Positions 61,301 through 64,000 of a DNA stretch of 64,000 bases are shown here, piece by piece. A program made the translations under genes and the position numbers. Numbering within the stretch: position 1 is the stretch's first letter; the number at the start of each line of letters is the position of its first letter. This DNA is from an uncultured Gammaproteobacteria bacterium (GTDB lineage: Bacteria > Pseudomonadota > Gammaproteobacteria > HK1). Under the pieces are notes generated by a model. It saw only the letters and a program-made list of their open reading frames with translations, ran no database searches and was not told the DNA's origin. The stretch spans positions 4,799,694-4,863,693 of the forward strand of contig OY282378.1 of NCBI GenBank assembly GCA_958295835.1. The letters are read 5' to 3'.

Positions 61301-62426
61301 GGGCCATGTACCGGTAGAAGTCCCACACCGTGCCTTCGACGTCGGGCGGCCCCAGCGGTCCGGGCCGGAAGCTGCGCGCACCGAGGCCACGCCGGAGGTT
61401 CGCGAGCTGCACCTTGTCTTCGGCCATCGTCCGCTCGAAGAGGTCCACGACCGCCCGGCGTTCGCCGTCCCCGATGTCGGGACCGCCGAAGATGATCCCG
61501 CGCTTGCCTCGAACGCGGTCCACCGACTCCGGCTGCATGCAGATGAAGGTCGTCATGTGCCCGGCCGCGCCCGCCACCAGCCCGGGCATGATCGCGAACA
61601 TCACCGAGCAGTTGCGTTCCGCGTCCGTGAGGTCCGGGTGGTATCGGCCGCGTTGCGGCAGGTCGGGCGGGAACCTGGAGTAGTAGCCGAGGTATCCCTC
61701 ACCCGCCGGGAAGTGCTCGCAGAGCCGGGTCGGGGTGATCGGGTGCAGGGTCTCGTAGTGCACGGTGGAGAGGTGGTAGCCCTCCATGAAGTTCTCGGTC
61801 AGGCACTTCCAGTTCGTCTCCCACGCCTCGGTCTCGCAGTGGCCGAGCACCATCTCTTCCATGTGGTAGTTGCGCACCAGCGGCAGCAGGCCTCCGAGCC
61901 GCGGCGCGAGGGGCGGGGCCTGCCCGTCGAGATTGACGAAGAGGAAGCCCTGCCATACCTCCGTCGCGACCTCGGGCAGGCCGCAACCGGCCTGGTCGAA
62001 GTCCTCGCGCCCCTCGATGAGCGGCGCGCGCAGCAACCGCCCCCGCAGATCGTAGGTCCATGCGTGGTAGGGGCATTGAAAGTGCCGGGCATGGCCGCGC
62101 CCGCCCGCGACCGGCATGCCGCGGTGCCGGCAGACGTTGGAGAGCACCCGCAACCGCCCGTCCCCGGCACGTACCACCAGCAGCGGCTCCCCCAGCAGAT
62201 CGACCGTCCAGTAATCGCCCGGCGCCGCGGCCTCCTCGACGCGGCCGATGCAGACCCATTCCTTGCGGAACAGATCGTCGACTTCGAGCGCCAGGAACTC
62301 CGGCGAGGTGTAGAAGCCGGCCGGCATGCCCCACGCCTGCCGGTGAGACCGGCCGAGACAGGCGCGCAACGCCTCCCGGACGCTCTCCACGGAATCCTCC
62401 CCCGATGCGTATCCGGCTGCCCTCAT
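61281..62426 (-). CDS. Rieske non-heme iron oxygenase, alpha subunit
   Basis: A 381-residue ring-hydroxylating-type oxygenase. The Rieske [2Fe-2S] ligands are CRHRGMPV and CPYHAWTYDLRG (about 100-125). The mononuclear iron site lies in the NFMEGYHLSTVHYE region, with GYH-4-H and a later Asp. Similar single-component alpha subunits oxidise quaternary amines (carnitine, glycine betaine, choline derivatives) as well as aromatics. A reductase gene is not in view. GAGG precedes the ATG at 62426. Confidence 0.88.
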   Translation of the reverse strand: MRAAGYASGEDSVESVREALRACLGRSHRQAWGMPAGFYTSPEFLALEVDDLFRKEWVCIGRVEEAAAPGDYWTVDLLGEPLLVVRAGDGRLRVLSNVCRHRGMPVAGGRGHARHFQCPYHAWTYDLRGRLLRAPLIEGREDFDQAGCGLPEVATEVWQGFLFVNLDGQAPPLAPRLGGLLPLVRNYHMEEMVLGHCETEAWETNWKCLTENFMEGYHLSTVHYETLHPITPTRLCEHFPAGEGYLGYYSRFPPDLPQRGRYHPDLTDAERNCSVMFAIMPGLVAGAAGHMTTFICMQPESVDRVRGKRGIIFGGPDIGDGERRAVVDLFERTMAEDKVQLANLRRGLGARSFRPGPLGPPDVEGTVWDFYRYMARRLGRG

Positions 62427-62649
62427 GTCCGCCTCTCCCGCCCTGCCCGGCAGCCCCCGCCGGCCGGCGTTCCGAAACACGATTTCACAAGACGATCCCG
62501 CGGCGGTTGCGTCCGCCCGGACCAGCCGATCGCGGCGATTCCACGGGCGCCCCCCGGCCTGGCGGGAGCCCCGGCGTTGCGCCGGGCGGTTTGCCCTGCC
62601 GCCGGTGGCGAACGATAGCACCCGCGGCCCACTTCTCCGGCTCCGCTGC

Positions 62650-64000
62650 CTACGCTCCGGGAGCGCGGGCCACCGTCGCCGCGCCGGCCCGGGCCGGCGG
62701 CTCCAGGGTGTCCAGCCAGTCCGTCCTCAGGTCGGGGACCGACCTCAACAGGAGCGCCGTGTATGGATGGTGAGGCGGCGACAGCACGTCCCCCGTGGAG
62801 CCGTACTCCACGACCTCGCCGTCCTGCATCACCGCAATGGTGTCGGCGACCCGCGCGATTGTCGAGATGTCGTGCGAGATGAACAGGTAGGCCACCTCCA
62901 GCCGCTCCTGCAGGTCCCGCAGCAGATCGAGGATGGCGCGGGCGACCACCGTATCCAGCGCCGACGTGATCTCGTCACAGACGATCAGCCTCGGCTCCGC
63001 CGCCAGCGCACGGGCGAGGTTGACCCGCTGCCGTTCGCCGCCGGAGAGCTGCCTCGGGTATCGCGATGCGTAGCTCTCGGGCAGCTCCACCAGCGCCAGC
63101 AGCTCCCGTACCCGCCGTTCCGTCTCCGCCCCGTCCAGCCCGAAGTAGAAGGAGAGCGGACGACCCAGTATCTTCCCGACCCTGTGCCGCGGGTTCAGCG
63201 CCACGTCCGCCATCTGGAACGCGAACTGGATGGCCCGGAGCCGTTCCCGGTCCCGCTCGCCGATGCTGCCGCCGAGCTCGCGGCCCTGGAAGCTCACCCG
63301 GCCGGACCGCGCCGGCATCAGCCCGGTGATCACCCGCCCGAGCGTGGTCTTGCCGGAGCCGGATTCACCGATGATGCCCAGCGTGCGGGAGGCGAACGCC
63401 TCCAGGCTCACGTTGCGAAGCGCGAGATGTCCGCCGGATCGGCCATAGCCGGCGGTGACGCCGGACACCCGCAGCAGGGGCTCCGGTGCGCCCGTGCGGC
63501 CCGGATCCGGCGGCGCGCGCCCGGGCGGCGCCGCGGACGGCATCACGTGGGCTGCGCCGAGGAGCTGCCGGGTATACGCCTCCACCGGCCTGGCGATGAT
63601 GTCCTCGGTCGCGCCCGCCTCCACCATGGCGCCGTTCCGGAGCACCAGCACCTGGTCGGCGATCTGTGCGACCACGGCCAGATCATGGCTGACGTAGACG
63701 GCCGAGGCGCCCTTGCCCCGGATGAGCTTCCTGAACGCCAGCAGCACCTCGACCTGGGTGGTGACGTCCAGCGCGGTCGTCGGCTCGTCGAGTATGAGCA
63801 GCCGGGGATCGCAGATCATCGCCATGGCCGCCATCATGCGCTGGAGCTGGCCTCCGCTGACCTGGTGCGGATAACGGCGTCCGATGGTCTCCGGCTCGGG
63901 CAGATCCAGCTCCCCGAAGAGCGCCACCGCCTTCGCCCGCGCCTCTTCCCCGGACAACAGGCCCTTCATCACCGGCGCTTCCGTCACCTGCCGGCCGAGG
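62650..64000 (-). CDS. Peptide/nickel-type ABC transporter ATPase, DppD-DppF fusion (N-terminus outside window)
   Basis: The frame is open through the right edge, so the start is missing. Two ATPase domains are visible. The first shows only its second half (signature QVSGGQLQRMMAAMAMICDP, Walker B LLILDEPTTALD, then VYVSHDLAVV). The second is complete: Walker A GESGSGKTTLGRVI, QFAFQMADVALNPRHRVG, signature LSGGERQRVNLARALA and CDEITSALD. Tandem-fused ATPases of this kind energise uptake of oligopeptides, nickel or opines. Permease and binding-protein genes would be expected to the right. Confidence 0.9.
   Translation of the reverse strand, partial: LGRQVTEAPVMKGLLSGEEARAKAVALFGELDLPEPETIGRRYPHQVSGGQLQRMMAAMAMICDPRLLILDEPTTALDVTTQVEVLLAFRKLIRGKGASAVYVSHDLAVVAQIADQVLVLRNGAMVEAGATEDIIARPVEAYTRQLLGAAHVMPSAAPPGRAPPDPGRTGAPEPLLRVSGVTAGYGRSGGHLALRNVSLEAFASRTLGIIGESGSGKTTLGRVITGLMPARSGRVSFQGRELGGSIGERDRERLRAIQFAFQMADVALNPRHRVGKILGRPLSFYFGLDGAETERRVRELLALVELPESYASRYPRQLSGGERQRVNLARALAAEPRLIVCDEITSALDTVVARAILDLLRDLQERLEVAYLFISHDISTIARVADTIAVMQDGEVVEYGSTGDVLSPPHHPYTALLLRSVPDLRTDWLDTLEPPARAGAATVARAPGA

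Overview
The window is a GC-rich stretch of a chromosome, most likely from a sulfur-oxidising gammaproteobacterium of the Chromatiales/Ectothiorhodospiraceae type. This is inferred from an oxidative (reverse) dsr cluster that includes dsrEFH and dsrL, and from gammaproteobacterial housekeeping genes (darP, pepN, recD, relA, glnK). The many decayed insertion sequences, toxin-antitoxin relics and wide spacers would suit a genome under relaxed selection, such as an uncultured or symbiotic lineage. No rRNA, tRNA or CRISPR array was seen.

Layout. 1-11641 (minus): dsrA-B-E-F-H-C-M-K-L. The order is conserved but the operon is broken up by a PIN-like two-gene module and a dsrL 5' relic between M and K, and by a plus-strand retropepsin-like protease plus IS3 debris between K and L. 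11642-19043: a TauD-like dioxygenase, galE, an MttB-type methyltransferase, a broken ADP-ribosylglycohydrolase with an Mrr-N-like partner, darP and an amidohydrolase. 19354-27870: pepN with large insertions, a VapB-like antitoxin whose VapC is reduced to a stub, a low-GC GmrSD-type restriction gene, a decayed PIN module and a recD with no recB or recC next to it. 28023-33307: a Uma2-like nuclease, an IS1380-family element inserted in reverse inside another copy of itself, a galE 5' relic and hicAB.

33378-39864 (minus): a Mrp-type cation/proton antiporter operon (mnhE-F-G-A'-B-C-D-D). 39967-45928: relA, a LexA/cI-type repressor with a likely operator, a small exported protein, an M23 peptidase and a DsbA-fold isomerase. 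46111-55530: an agmatinase-family hydrolase, a zinc-linked set (zrgA-like, LolD/FtsX-type ABC transporter, DUF3299 lipoprotein-like protein), a SWIM-SNF2 helicase and mug. 55744-64000: glnK with a sigma-54-like promoter, a second Uma2 protein, a ThDP enzyme, an MFS transporter, a Rieske oxygenase and a peptide-type ABC ATPase cut by the right edge.

Two patterns stand out. First, the region around a stop codon is repeatedly duplicated a short distance away: dsrE, pepN, mnhC, mnhF/mnhG, speB, the ABC ATPase/ftsX, ftsX/DUF3299 and the Rieske gene all show it. Gene-start relics of dsrL, galE and relA also occur away from the genes. Second, a 44-bp double-palindrome is inserted in frame in both pepN and recD, encoding the same peptide, much like the palindromic elements known inside Rickettsia genes. 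Coding genes here also tolerate low-complexity and tandem-repeat insertions (pepN, mnhB, the SNF2 helicase, the Uma2 proteins).
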